Positions 1-8,445 of a stretch of 64,000 bases of DNA are shown piece after piece. Position 1 is the stretch's first letter. Each line of letters starts with the position of its first letter. The position numbers were made by a program, and so were the translations under genes. Where the stretch lies: positions 12,234 through 76,233 of the forward strand of contig NZ_JANRKL010000152.1 of NCBI RefSeq assembly GCF_033763495.1. The letters are read 5' to 3'. The notes beneath the pieces were generated by a model. It saw only the letters and a program-made list of their open reading frames with translations, ran no database searches and was not told where the DNA came from. Source of the DNA: Haliscomenobacter sp033763495 (lineage in GTDB: Bacteria; Bacteroidota; Bacteroidia; Chitinophagales; Saprospiraceae).

Positions 1-142
1 TCAACATCGGAGGTAGAATTGCAAACCCTTCGGCAACCTGTGGGTTGCTGGGGTCAAAGTTGACGTCCAGGTAGTCATCACATGCATTGAAGACGAACAA
101 ACCCATCAACCCAATAAATGCAATAATGATTTTATTTTTCAT
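1..142 (-). CDS. SusD/RagB-like outer-membrane lipoprotein, N-terminal fragment
   Basis: Only the first 47 codons lie in the window; the gene continues beyond position 1. The start (ATG at 142) is followed by a lysine-rich n-region, a hydrophobic stretch (IIIAFIGLMGLFVF) and a lipobox-like NAC, with Cys21 as the likely lipidated residue. After it comes CDDYLDVN, the typical opening of mature SusD-family proteins. It sits 25 bp downstream of the SusC gene on the same strand, the standard susC-susD order, so the pair would form an outer-membrane uptake complex with this protein as the surface substrate-binding lid. Family assignment rests on the lipoprotein start and the neighbour; the substrate cannot be read from this fragment. 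Confidence 0.85.
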   Translation of the reverse strand, partial: MKNKIIIAFIGLMGLFVFNACDDYLDVNFDPSNPQVAEGFAILPPML

Positions 143-167
143 GATTGAATGCACTTTTAAATGAACA

Positions 168-3100
168 TTAAAACGTAATGCTGAGGCCTGCAGAAACCTG
201 ACGTGGCAAGGATGTTTTACCAAAGTCAATCCCGTAACCTCCGGCACCCCCTGTTGCAGGGCTGGTAATGCTCACGTAGGGGTCAGCACCGGTGTAATTG
301 GTAATCAGGAAAAGGTCAGTTCCATTCACAAATATGCTCAACTCCTTGATGGCTTTACCACCTTTAATTGGCATGTTGTAGCGCAAGGTTACATCGCGTA
401 AGCGCAACCAGTTGATGTCCCTTTCCACAAATTCTTCTGGTGCCAAAACGGTAGTGTAGTAGGTTTCGTTAGCACTGGGGATGATCTCCTTGGTGTTGAC
501 GGTTGGTGTTTCACTTTCCTCTTTTCCGTCACGGAGCACTCCAGGGAAAACGATTGGTTTGTCGCGGTCCAAAGTTCTTTTGCTCAGGCCATTCCTGGTC
601 AGGTACAACTCATTTCCGTTGATGATGTCCCCACCTTTACGGATGTCCAACAAGAAGGAAAGGGAGAAATTTTTATAGGAAAAACTATTGACAATACCTA
701 CGGTGAAGTCAGGGTTGCGGTCTCCAATGGGCAAGAAGTTGGAATTCATGATCGGATAACCTGTTGTAGGATTGATCAAAATCTGTCCCTTGCTGTTACG
801 CAGATAACTGAAGCCACCAATCGCAGTAGCAGAACCTGCACCACGGCTATTCAACTCAGGGTAAAAGCGGTTTGCCGCCTGGTTGAAACGAGCTGCCAAA
901 AGATCGGCAGGGGCAAACGCACTGGCACGCACGTTGTCTATGGCCCAGGTATCAGAATTGTAGTATTCAGACTGATTTGCTGGTAGGCTAAGTACTTTGG
1001 TGTCGTAGTGGGTAAAATTGACATTCAATTCCCATTCAAAATTGCGGTTGCGCACTGGAATCAAGCCCAGTTGAATTTCATAACCAGTAGTGTTCATTTC
1101 GCCACCATTGAGCAAACCGAAAATAAACCCGGTACCATAGCTCAAGCGTTGAGAAATAATCTGGTCGATCAAGGTCTTGGAGAACCAACTTCCTTCGATG
1201 TTAACCCGGCTTTTAAAAAGAGCGATTTCTGTGCCGAATTCATAACTCCTTACGGTTTCTGGTTTCAACCCTGGGTTGTCACCAAAGAAGTCATACAAAA
1301 ATCCTCCACCAGTAGAAGATTGAGGAACCAAACGTGCGCGGATTTTATATGCGGGTGCAGGGTTCCCTACTTCGGCAAAAGTAGCCCGCAATTTGAGCGC
1401 GTTGATAACTTTTGATTTCACCTTAAGGAATGGCATTTCCATAACGTTCCAAGCCAAACCTGCTGAAGGATAGAAGTAAGAACGGTTTTCAATAGGTAGG
1501 GTAGAAGACCAGTCGTTTCTTCCTGTTACATTCAGCGTCAGCCAGTTATCGTAGGTGAAGTTGGCTTGTCCAAAAGCGCCCAACAAACGGGTGCGGGTTA
1601 AAATGGTCTTGTTTCGCATGGTAGTAGGGTCAACGTTGTTGATGCTGTTGAAATCAGGCAAGAACAATTTTTCCCCATAAACAGAAGTCGTTTCATAGCT
1701 ACGGTCATCCAGAGAACCCCCAACCTGTACGGAAACAGCTAATTTTCCAACTGATTTATTGACGCTCGCAAAGAAGTTGCTGTTGAGCAAACGACCAATG
1801 TCGGTGTAGTTTTCAATCCATCCGTTGCGGCTAAATCCGATGTTGGAGAATGGATGGAAAAAACGATTTGCTTTAGTGGTGTAAATATCGGCCCCGAAAC
1901 GACCAGTGAAGCTCAACCACGGAGTGACTTCTGCTTTCAGAGTGATGTTCCCGTTAGTCCGGTCGGTTTGCTCCTCTCTGGCGCTGTTGTTAACGTTGAA
2001 AAAGGGGTTGTCGTTATCCGCACCAGGGTTGGTAGAGGGTAAAGTCAGAATCCGGGTGCCATCTGCGTTTTCATACAAGCGAGCATCCTTATCTCTGGGA
2101 AAACGCATCAAAGCCGTCAGATAACCTTGTGCACCTCCAGGAGGAAGAATATTGCGGTTTCGAGCATAACTGAAGCGGCTGGTCATTTTGAGCCATTTCA
2201 ATACCTGAGCATCAGTATTCAAGGCTGCGTTGACTTGTTGGAAGCGATTGGTAGGGATGATCCCTTTACTGTCCAGATATGAAGTAGACATCCGATAGGT
2301 CAGGCGTTGAGTGCCACCTTCGAAAGCCAGGTCGTGGCGTTGATTGCTTCCTCTTTGGTAGAAATTACTTACGTTGTCGTAAAAAGTAGTACCATCAGCG
2401 TATTTGGGACCGAAAAAATCAGGGTCATTGGCTTCTACGGCACCGTTTCTACCACGACCATAAATGGTTTGAATTTCAGGGAAAAGGTACAATTCGGATG
2501 CAGCCAAACGGCTGGTATAGGTCAATTTACCAGTTCCTTCTTTTCCTTTCCGGGTTGTAATCAGGATAACCCCGTTGGCACCTTCATTGCCGTACAAGGC
2601 TGCCGCTTCCGGCCCTTTTAAAACGGTGATGTTTTCAATGTCGTTGGGGTTCAACTCCGCCAAGCGGCTACCAATGTCGTCGCGGTTGTTGTTGACGTTG
2701 CCATTGACACCCGTTGCATCAGAATGCAGATTGTGTTGGTCCAGGGTCCCACTATTGATGGGCAAACCATCTAAAACAATTAAGGGTTGATTGCTACTTC
2801 CCAGAGAGTTTACCCCTCTTAAGTTGAGCACAACAGATCCCCCGGCTACACCCGAAACAGGTGTCAGGCTCAGGCCTGCTACCCGACCTTGTAAACTCAA
2901 AAAGGCGTTATCGCGCTGGGTGCTGCGGATCTGATCTCCATCTACTTTTTGAGAAGAATAAGTGAGTTTCCTTTTGTTCGTTTCAATTCCAAATGCTGTG
3001 ACGGTAACTTCGTCCAGGAGTTTGGTGTTTTCCAGCAGAGTCACATTAATAACGCTGCGGTTGTTGATGGATACGGTTTGGGTAGAAAAACCAGTATAAC

Positions 3101-3347
3101 TGAATTCCAATACACCATTGCCAGGGACGTCCAGGTTGAATTCACCATCAACTCCGGTAATTGTACCACGAGAGGTCCCTTGTAGCAGAATATTTACCCC
3201 CGGTAGCGCACCACCTTCGGAGTCGGTCACTTTACCGCTTACTTGCACTTGTGCTGTAGCGGAAACCAGGAACCCGGTCATGAACAATAAAACACCCAAC
3301 ATCTTGCGCAACAAGACGGGTGTACTAGTGAGGTAATACTTGAGCAT
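168..3347 (-). CDS. SusC/RagA-type TonB-linked outer-membrane transporter
   Basis: A 1059-residue protein with a signal peptide (to about residue 32, ending SATAQ), then a carboxypeptidase-regulatory-like domain (VSGKVTDSEGGALPGVNI, about 35-110), a TonB-dependent receptor plug (about 120-260, with LNLRGVNSL and IVLDGLPI) and a long beta-barrel ending in an aromatic residue (SLSITF). Length and domain order are those of SusC/RagA transporters, which import oligosaccharides or peptides across the outer membrane using TonB/ExbBD energy. It is followed by a SusD-like gene. No glycan-active enzyme is visible in the window side of the locus, so the substrate is unknown. Energy could come from the exbB-exbD-exbD-tonB operon at about 22-24.7 kb (inference). 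Confidence 0.95.
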   Translation of the reverse strand: MLKYYLTSTPVLLRKMLGVLLFMTGFLVSATAQVQVSGKVTDSEGGALPGVNILLQGTSRGTITGVDGEFNLDVPGNGVLEFSYTGFSTQTVSINNRSVINVTLLENTKLLDEVTVTAFGIETNKRKLTYSSQKVDGDQIRSTQRDNAFLSLQGRVAGLSLTPVSGVAGGSVVLNLRGVNSLGSSNQPLIVLDGLPINSGTLDQHNLHSDATGVNGNVNNNRDDIGSRLAELNPNDIENITVLKGPEAAALYGNEGANGVILITTRKGKEGTGKLTYTSRLAASELYLFPEIQTIYGRGRNGAVEANDPDFFGPKYADGTTFYDNVSNFYQRGSNQRHDLAFEGGTQRLTYRMSTSYLDSKGIIPTNRFQQVNAALNTDAQVLKWLKMTSRFSYARNRNILPPGGAQGYLTALMRFPRDKDARLYENADGTRILTLPSTNPGADNDNPFFNVNNSAREEQTDRTNGNITLKAEVTPWLSFTGRFGADIYTTKANRFFHPFSNIGFSRNGWIENYTDIGRLLNSNFFASVNKSVGKLAVSVQVGGSLDDRSYETTSVYGEKLFLPDFNSINNVDPTTMRNKTILTRTRLLGAFGQANFTYDNWLTLNVTGRNDWSSTLPIENRSYFYPSAGLAWNVMEMPFLKVKSKVINALKLRATFAEVGNPAPAYKIRARLVPQSSTGGGFLYDFFGDNPGLKPETVRSYEFGTEIALFKSRVNIEGSWFSKTLIDQIISQRLSYGTGFIFGLLNGGEMNTTGYEIQLGLIPVRNRNFEWELNVNFTHYDTKVLSLPANQSEYYNSDTWAIDNVRASAFAPADLLAARFNQAANRFYPELNSRGAGSATAIGGFSYLRNSKGQILINPTTGYPIMNSNFLPIGDRNPDFTVGIVNSFSYKNFSLSFLLDIRKGGDIINGNELYLTRNGLSKRTLDRDKPIVFPGVLRDGKEESETPTVNTKEIIPSANETYYTTVLAPEEFVERDINWLRLRDVTLRYNMPIKGGKAIKELSIFVNGTDLFLITNYTGADPYVSITSPATGGAGGYGIDFGKTSLPRQVSAGLSITF

Positions 3348-3650
3348 ACTACTACTGTTTTAAATGATAGACATGTATTTGAGTCGTGCTGGCGAGTAGT
3401 TGTGAAGCCACTCACCTGGCGGCTAAGCTCTTGTTGAGATGCAGGTAAACAAACTTAGGGATTGAATGCAGTAGTCTGTAAGTTTTGTCTATCTATTTGC
3501 CAGCACAATGAGAAGTGAAAAACTGCATGGGATAAAGATATAAGCTTTTGGTATATTATTGCGCAAAAGGGTAAATTTTATTTGGCGCGCCGGGGTGTAA
3601 TTCCAACGGTTTATCCCAAAATCATGTCTTTAGCGTAAAAAAGGGATCTG
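3348..3650. other. Divergent intergenic region between susC and a lipoprotein gene
   Basis: 303 bp, AT-rich, containing the 5' regions of both divergent genes. On the minus strand I see a TAAGTTTG match to the Bacteroidota -7 element (annotated separately) but no convincing -33 TTTG at the right spacing. No long inverted repeat and no small ORF that I would defend. Confidence 0.5.
3450..3457 (-). promoter_or_regulatory. Possible -7 promoter element for the SusC gene
   Basis: Minus-strand TAAGTTTG matches the Bacteroidota TAnnTTTG -7 consensus and would give a leader of about 95 nt before the SusC start at 3347. The -33 TTTG is not evident 19-23 nt upstream, so this is a weak call; such operons are often driven by ECF sigma factors with other promoters. 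Confidence 0.35.
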
Positions 3651-4586
3651 ATGAAAAACTTGTTACTCATTAGTTGTCTTGCCTTTGGATGTTGCTCTTG
3701 CGCGAGCATTCTCAACCCAAGTTACAAGACCATGACGATTTACACCCCTGGCCCCAGCAAAATCATTCTCAAAAAAGACACTTTACATACGGAAGCCAAT
3801 GAGGCTCATTTTTTGGTGCCGCGCAGCAAGGAAGCGCTTAGTTTACGTGTGATCGCGGACTCAAGTGATCAATCCCTGACGGTTAATGCCAAAAACTCCT
3901 TTGCCTACTACCTCAACCTGGCCTACAATTTTGGTTTGGGGATGTTGGTCGACCAAAACAACCGCAAACGGTATACCTATCCTCGCCGGATTTATCTGGA
4001 CAGTACAGCCATAAGTGGGCTTAGGTATCAGCCTAGCCTAGGAACCCAAAAAGGGGAGGTCAATGTGCACCTTACCATGCCATTCCTTAATTCATTTGTG
4101 CAAAAGCCAACTCAAGATGGTTCCAAGGTTGGCATTGGACTTTTGGGCCTTGGGTTTGGTTTAGATTATTACCATCAGAATGACCAGTATTTAAAACTTG
4201 GCTTTTGTACGGTAAGTGATTTTTTTTCGCCCTTTCCTGCTCCTGTATATGTTGAAGGAGGGCGAGATTATTTGAACTCAGCCTTCGGATACCTAAGCAA
4301 TCATCATCGGATCAAACGCTTGGATTGGGGGTATGGCATTATTTTGGCTGAAAACAAATGGACTGTGGATAATTACATCGATCAACCCGATAGCAACCCA
4401 CCTCAGATTTCACAACGAAAAAGAAGTGTGTCGGCTGGACTGATCTTTTCAGGGCATTATTTTACTGGGCCAAGTTTCCACATGGGGCTTCAGTATTGTC
4501 CCAGCCTTTGGCGATTGTATGAGAATCCAGGTTTTCGTTATGAACATGTCATCGGTGTGGATTTGGCGTGGAAGATCAGGTTGTAA
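3651..4586 (+). CDS. Hypothetical lipoprotein
   Basis: 311 residues. The N-terminus MKNLLLISCLAFGCCSCAS has a short hydrophobic core followed by several cysteines, fitting a type II signal peptide. The mature start CASILNPSYKTMTIYTPGP and the later segment YNFGLGMLVDQNNRKRYTYP resemble a Bacteroidota family of small stress or envelope lipoproteins with a CAS/T-I start, but I cannot assign a function. The second half is rich in Gly, Tyr and Phe with alternating hydrophobicity, compatible with a beta-sheet or small barrel. It is divergent from susC and followed by a repeat element. I do not recognise the gene beyond this. Confidence 0.7.
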   Translation: MKNLLLISCLAFGCCSCASILNPSYKTMTIYTPGPSKIILKKDTLHTEANEAHFLVPRSKEALSLRVIADSSDQSLTVNAKNSFAYYLNLAYNFGLGMLVDQNNRKRYTYPRRIYLDSTAISGLRYQPSLGTQKGEVNVHLTMPFLNSFVQKPTQDGSKVGIGLLGLGFGLDYYHQNDQYLKLGFCTVSDFFSPFPAPVYVEGGRDYLNSAFGYLSNHHRIKRLDWGYGIILAENKWTVDNYIDQPDSNPPQISQRKRSVSAGLIFSGHYFTGPSFHMGLQYCPSLWRLYENPGFRYEHVIGVDLAWKIRL

Positions 4587-4606
4587 GTGAGATTGAAGGA
4601 CAAACC

Positions 4607-4791
4607 AAAGCGACAAAAACTAGCACAAAGGACACCAAGGCAGCACAAAGGGCACAAAGTTAGACGTTGACGAGGCTTTTGCCCAAAATGAGATTTGATT
4701 AAAAACAAATTTCGAGCGCGTCGCTTTGTCAACGTCTAACTCTGTGTCCTTTGAGTCCTCTTTTTTTCCTTTGTGCTAATTTTTGTCGCTT
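4607..4791. repeat. MITE-like inverted-repeat element, copy 1 (185 bp)
   Basis: The ends are AAAGCGACA and TGTCGCTT, and the sub-terminal regions are complementary (CACAAAGGACAC-type runs on the left, GTGTCC/CTTTGTG-type on the right). The centre (GACGTTGAC ... GTCAACGTC) is also palindromic. The same layout recurs at 46596-46785, where the centre aligns in reverse orientation, and in a shorter form at 62582-62709. No ORF and no clear target-site duplication. It lies between a plus-strand and a minus-strand gene, so it could also work as a bidirectional terminator. Confidence 0.75.
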
Positions 4792-4833
4792 AGGCATTGT
4801 GTCTTAGTGCCTTTGTCGCAAAACAAAAACACC

Positions 4834-7482
4834 TCACTCACTCCGCAACGAATCCAGTGGATTGCTCAATGCACTGCGCAAGGCCTGAAAACCAATCGTG
4901 AGCACCGCCAACAAACTCACTGCAACTCCTGCCAACACAAACACATCCCAACTTATTTGATAGCGGTACGCAAAATCTTTGAGCCATTCCTGCATCAGGT
5001 ACCAGGCCAGGGGCGATGCGATCACCAAAGCCAATAAAACTAGTTTGAGGAAATTTTGTAAGAGCATCCCCAGAATACTGCTCACTGATGCTCCCAGTAC
5101 CTTGCGAATCCCGATTTCCTTGCTGCGTTGTTCTGCCAGATAAGTAGAAAGGGCAAACAAACCCAGGCAGGCGACAATGATGGCCAACAACGCAAAATTG
5201 GTACAAATGCGCCCGATCCGTTTTACATCATTGTACATCTGGGCAAAACTATCGTCAAGAAAAGTGTAGCGAATGGGTTGGCTGGGGGCAATTTCTTTCC
5301 AGGTAGCACTGATGTCCTGCACTGCTTTTTGCAGCTTGTTGCTCTGTAGTTTTACCGCAATCATGTTCGGGCTACTGCCCAATACCAGGCACATGCCCTC
5401 GATGTTCTCACGCATGGATTCATAGTGAAAATCTTCCACCACCCCAATAATGGTCAATTTCAGATAACCATTGGTGATGCGCTCACCTAGGGGCTGAGCA
5501 AAATTGAGTTTTTTGGCCAGAGCCTGATTGATGATCACCCCTTGGGAATCGCTGCGCATGCCTTCCATAAAATTTCTGCCCTGGACTATTTTCATTCCCA
5601 TGGTATGAATGTAATCGTAGTCAATTTGCCAGATTTGAGACCCGAAAGAATTGCCATCCTGCTCTTTTTTTTCATCCCACATTTCTGTACCATTTCTTTT
5701 TGCACCATTGATGGGCAAATAATCACTCACCGTCACAGCGTCCACTGCAGGCAACTGCTGCAATTGCTCTTTCAGGTTCGGGAGTTTGTCTCCCAACGTT
5801 TGGGTGCCTTGTAGCAGTATGACCTGATCTTTTTCAAAACCCAGTTTTTTGTTCAGGATGTAATTCATTTGACGGGTTACGACCAAAGTGCCAATAATCA
5901 GCACGATGGAAGTGGTGAACTGAAAAACCACCAAAGCACTGCGTAAACCACTGTTTTTGCTGCCTTTGCTCAACTTGCCCTTGAGTACCTGGATCGGTTT
6001 GAAAGAGGAAAGGTAAAAGGCCGGATAGATGCCCGCCAATAAACCCACCAAAATGGTTGATGCGGCAATACTTGGTAAAAACCACCAAGCGAGCCAGGGT
6101 AGCTGCAATGATTTGCCGGAAAGCAGGTTGAAGTAGGGGAGGAGCAACCAGGCGAAAACCAAACCTAGTAAAAACGAGAAGGCGCTGAACAAAAGGGATT
6201 CGCTCAAAAATTGCCCAATCAGCGATTCGCGGGTGGAACCCACCGTTTTGCGTAAACCCACCTCCTTGGCCCGATTGGCCGAACGGGCAGTAGACAAGTT
6301 GATAAAATTGATGACTGCAATGAGCAAAATAAAACCCGCAATGGCCCCAAAGAGCCATACAAAGCGGATATCGCCGTGGCTCATCCCGTCCTGAATGTCG
6401 GCGGAGTGCAAATGGACGTCTGATACGGCTTGTAAATACAATCTTCCACTTTTTTTGATGCGTTCTTGCTCGGCTTTGGAAAGATTGGCACCCAGGTATT
6501 TTTCAACAATGACTGGCATCAACTTTTGCTCCAGTTTGACAAGGTCGGTTCCCTGGCGGAGCAACACGTAGGTGTGGTAATTGCTGGCGTTCCAATTATT
6601 CCCTTCCCCAGGGTAAAATTCCAAACCTTTCATCGTGAATAAAAAATCGTATTGCAGGTGGGAATTGGGGGGGAAATCGGCGATGACACCCCCAATTTTG
6701 ATCGGGTTGTCGGTATTGTTGTTGGCAATGAGGGTTTTGCCTACTGGGTTTTCATTGGGGAAGTACTTGTCCGCCTTGCGTTTGGTAATGACGATGGTAT
6801 TGGGTTCGTCCAGGGCATGTTTGGGGTCGCCGTAAATCATCGGAATTTGTAGAATGTCCAACAGTTCCTGATCGGCAAAGGTGAAACCCTCTTCGTAGGT
6901 GTTTTGGTTGGACTCAGCGCGGCGAATGGGATTGCCCCCTCCGGTGAAAAGGCTGTTCGGATTGATGCGGGCCACTGTTTCAAACTCGGGGAATTCATCC
7001 TTCAAGGCCTTGGCGAAAGGGGCCGGAAAATTTACTCCTTTACCTGCAAATTCTCCCTCGGTCATCTCGCCGATCACGCGGTAAATGCGCCCTGTTTCGG
7101 GGTAATGGCGGTCGTAATTGAGTTCATCGAGGATGAACAAGGCGATCAACAAACAGGCTGCAATCCCTATGGCAAAGCCGCCAATTTTGATGCTCGAATA
7201 CATTTTGTGCTTGGCCAGGTTGCGCCAGGCGATTTTGAAATTGCTTTTGTACATGTCGGGTGAAAATTGAATGGTGATTTTACGAATGGTAGACAGTCGG
7301 AAAGAACGCAAGACATCCCACACAAAGGCACGGCGGGCCACTCTTGACCCTTTTTCCGCGCAGCGTACATCGAATAATTCATAAGCATCGCCCTGGATTT
7401 CCTCCAGCAACTCGGGTCGGCAGTACCATTCCAAAAAGCGGTCGGCCCAGCGGGGCGGTCGTGGTGGCTGGGCTGCACTCAT
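4834..7482 (-). CDS. MacB/FtsX-type ABC transporter permease with N-terminal prefix domain
   Basis: 882 residues from the ATG at 7482. The start is chosen because this ATG overlaps the stop codon of the upstream PadR gene (ATGA), indicating translational coupling; a longer in-frame opening would run back through the regulator. The first about 80 residues (MSAAQPPRPPRWADRFLEWY) match the short prefix domain of Cytophagia/Saprospiria permeases. Then come a first helix near KIGGFAIGIAACLLIALFIL, a periplasmic MacB-like domain, three helices (around FGAIAGFILLIAVINFINLS), a second periplasmic domain and a last FtsX block with RSKEIGIRKVLGAS. No ATPase is encoded beside it. Such proteins export or extrude unknown substrates or act mechanically on the envelope; the substrate is unknown. 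Confidence 0.9.
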   Translation of the reverse strand: MSAAQPPRPPRWADRFLEWYCRPELLEEIQGDAYELFDVRCAEKGSRVARRAFVWDVLRSFRLSTIRKITIQFSPDMYKSNFKIAWRNLAKHKMYSSIKIGGFAIGIAACLLIALFILDELNYDRHYPETGRIYRVIGEMTEGEFAGKGVNFPAPFAKALKDEFPEFETVARINPNSLFTGGGNPIRRAESNQNTYEEGFTFADQELLDILQIPMIYGDPKHALDEPNTIVITKRKADKYFPNENPVGKTLIANNNTDNPIKIGGVIADFPPNSHLQYDFLFTMKGLEFYPGEGNNWNASNYHTYVLLRQGTDLVKLEQKLMPVIVEKYLGANLSKAEQERIKKSGRLYLQAVSDVHLHSADIQDGMSHGDIRFVWLFGAIAGFILLIAVINFINLSTARSANRAKEVGLRKTVGSTRESLIGQFLSESLLFSAFSFLLGLVFAWLLLPYFNLLSGKSLQLPWLAWWFLPSIAASTILVGLLAGIYPAFYLSSFKPIQVLKGKLSKGSKNSGLRSALVVFQFTTSIVLIIGTLVVTRQMNYILNKKLGFEKDQVILLQGTQTLGDKLPNLKEQLQQLPAVDAVTVSDYLPINGAKRNGTEMWDEKKEQDGNSFGSQIWQIDYDYIHTMGMKIVQGRNFMEGMRSDSQGVIINQALAKKLNFAQPLGERITNGYLKLTIIGVVEDFHYESMRENIEGMCLVLGSSPNMIAVKLQSNKLQKAVQDISATWKEIAPSQPIRYTFLDDSFAQMYNDVKRIGRICTNFALLAIIVACLGLFALSTYLAEQRSKEIGIRKVLGASVSSILGMLLQNFLKLVLLALVIASPLAWYLMQEWLKDFAYRYQISWDVFVLAGVAVSLLAVLTIGFQALRSALSNPLDSLRSE

Positions 7483-7817
7483 GCCATATTGGTTTTGGGT
7501 GCAAAACCGGGAATTTGATCCCAAAGCTTCAGGTAGGTATCCCGCGATTGCTCCAGCGCTGCCCGCCCGGCTTGGGTGATGTCGAACAGGCGTTTGCGGC
7601 GGCCCCCACGTTGGGTGGTGGCTTCGCTCCATTCCGAGCGCAGGTAGCCTTTTTCTTCCAGGCGGCGTAGGGCGGCGTGCACCGCACTGATGTTGACTGA
7701 ACGCCCGGTTTGTTGTTCAATTTCTTCCATTACGGATACGCCGTAGGCATTGCCGTGGAGCACGGCTACAAGTAATAAAACGAGTTCTTCAAATTCGCCG
7801 AGATGGATGCGGTACAT
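7479..7817 (-). CDS. PadR-family transcriptional regulator
   Basis: 112 residues from the ATG at 7817; a TTG six codons upstream is a possible but less likely start. MYRIHLGEFEELVLLLVAVL and the following helices form the PadR winged-helix fold: LHGNAYGVSVMEEIEQQTGR, then AALRRLEEKGYLRSEW (recognition helix and wing), then a C-terminal helix. PadR proteins are small dimeric repressors, commonly autoregulatory and often paired with ABC exporters. Its stop overlaps the start of the permease gene by 4 bp, so the two are one transcription and translation unit, and this protein probably controls expression of that transporter (inference from context). Confidence 0.92.
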   Translation of the reverse strand: MYRIHLGEFEELVLLLVAVLHGNAYGVSVMEEIEQQTGRSVNISAVHAALRRLEEKGYLRSEWSEATTQRGGRRKRLFDITQAGRAALEQSRDTYLKLWDQIPGFAPKTNMA

Positions 7818-8096
7818 GGTGGATTTGTTTTGCAAAAGTAAAAGTAATGGATATGTTTCAGATTTGCAAATGAAATGGGTGGGAGTGATGAATTATGAGT
7901 GATGAATAGGGTGGGTGTGTAGGGGCACTACTCGCGGGTGCCCAAAATGTGGTAATGAATGAGGAGCGATGAATATAAAGTTCTTTTGAAAGTCAACAGA
8001 GTAAATAAGTAATCAGCAAGCTAGGCTGATTAAGAAACACCGACAAGCGGCTCTGCCATTGATCGCAATGCCTAAGATTAACGAATTGCTTGCTTT
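7818..8096. other. Non-coding spacer upstream of a nested inverted repeat
   Basis: About 280 bp with no credible ORF. It contains short G-rich direct repeats (GGTGGG / GTGGGTGTG) and a small potential hairpin (GGGGCACT ... GGGTGCCC). It should contain the promoter of the minus-strand PadR-permease operon, but I see no good TTTG/TAnnTTTG pair. Confidence 0.4.
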
Positions 8097-8261
8097 GGAG
8101 CAGCGCGATTCAATTGCCACGTGCTTTAGCGCGTGGTAGGGAGATTAAAAAATTTATGGGCTTTAGCCCTATTTTCAAATTTATGCCAGGGCTAAAGCCC
8201 AGTTTTAAAAAATCCTGCTAACCACGCGCTAAAGCACGTGGCAATTGAATCGCATTGCTCC
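8097..8261. repeat. Long nested inverted repeat (165 bp)
   Basis: Outer arms 8097-8137 and 8221-8261 are 41 bp and complementary except for two adjacent positions; the inner 33 bp are perfect. Nested inside is a second palindrome with 13-bp perfect arms (GGGCTTTAGCCCT at 8158-8170 and its complement at 8188-8200). Both palindromes share a CTTTAGC core. The A/T-rich spacers also mirror each other. There is no ORF. It lies 185 bp upstream of the Roco gene. A non-autonomous mobile element or a very stable cruciform/RNA hairpin are the main options. Confidence 0.85.
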
Positions 8262-8445
8262 TGAAATACTTTGATGAAAGGATGATTTCCAAAAGAGCGC
8301 TTATTTTCAAAAAAATCATCAATTGCTTGATATTCAAATCGGCTCAAGTCTAATAAAAAATCTTATATTTACTCTTGAAGCCTGCACTGCTTTTCAGCGC
8401 GGCTTACCAGGACCTAACTGATCACTGCTAGACCTTGTGCATTTT

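Noticed and set aside
168..3347. A complete polysaccharide utilisation locus
   Set aside because: Only susC and the start of susD are visible; no glycoside hydrolase or ECF/anti-sigma regulator adjoins on the window side.
4607..4791. Insertion sequence with a transposase
   Set aside because: The element is under 200 bp and has no transposase frame; only a non-autonomous element can be claimed.
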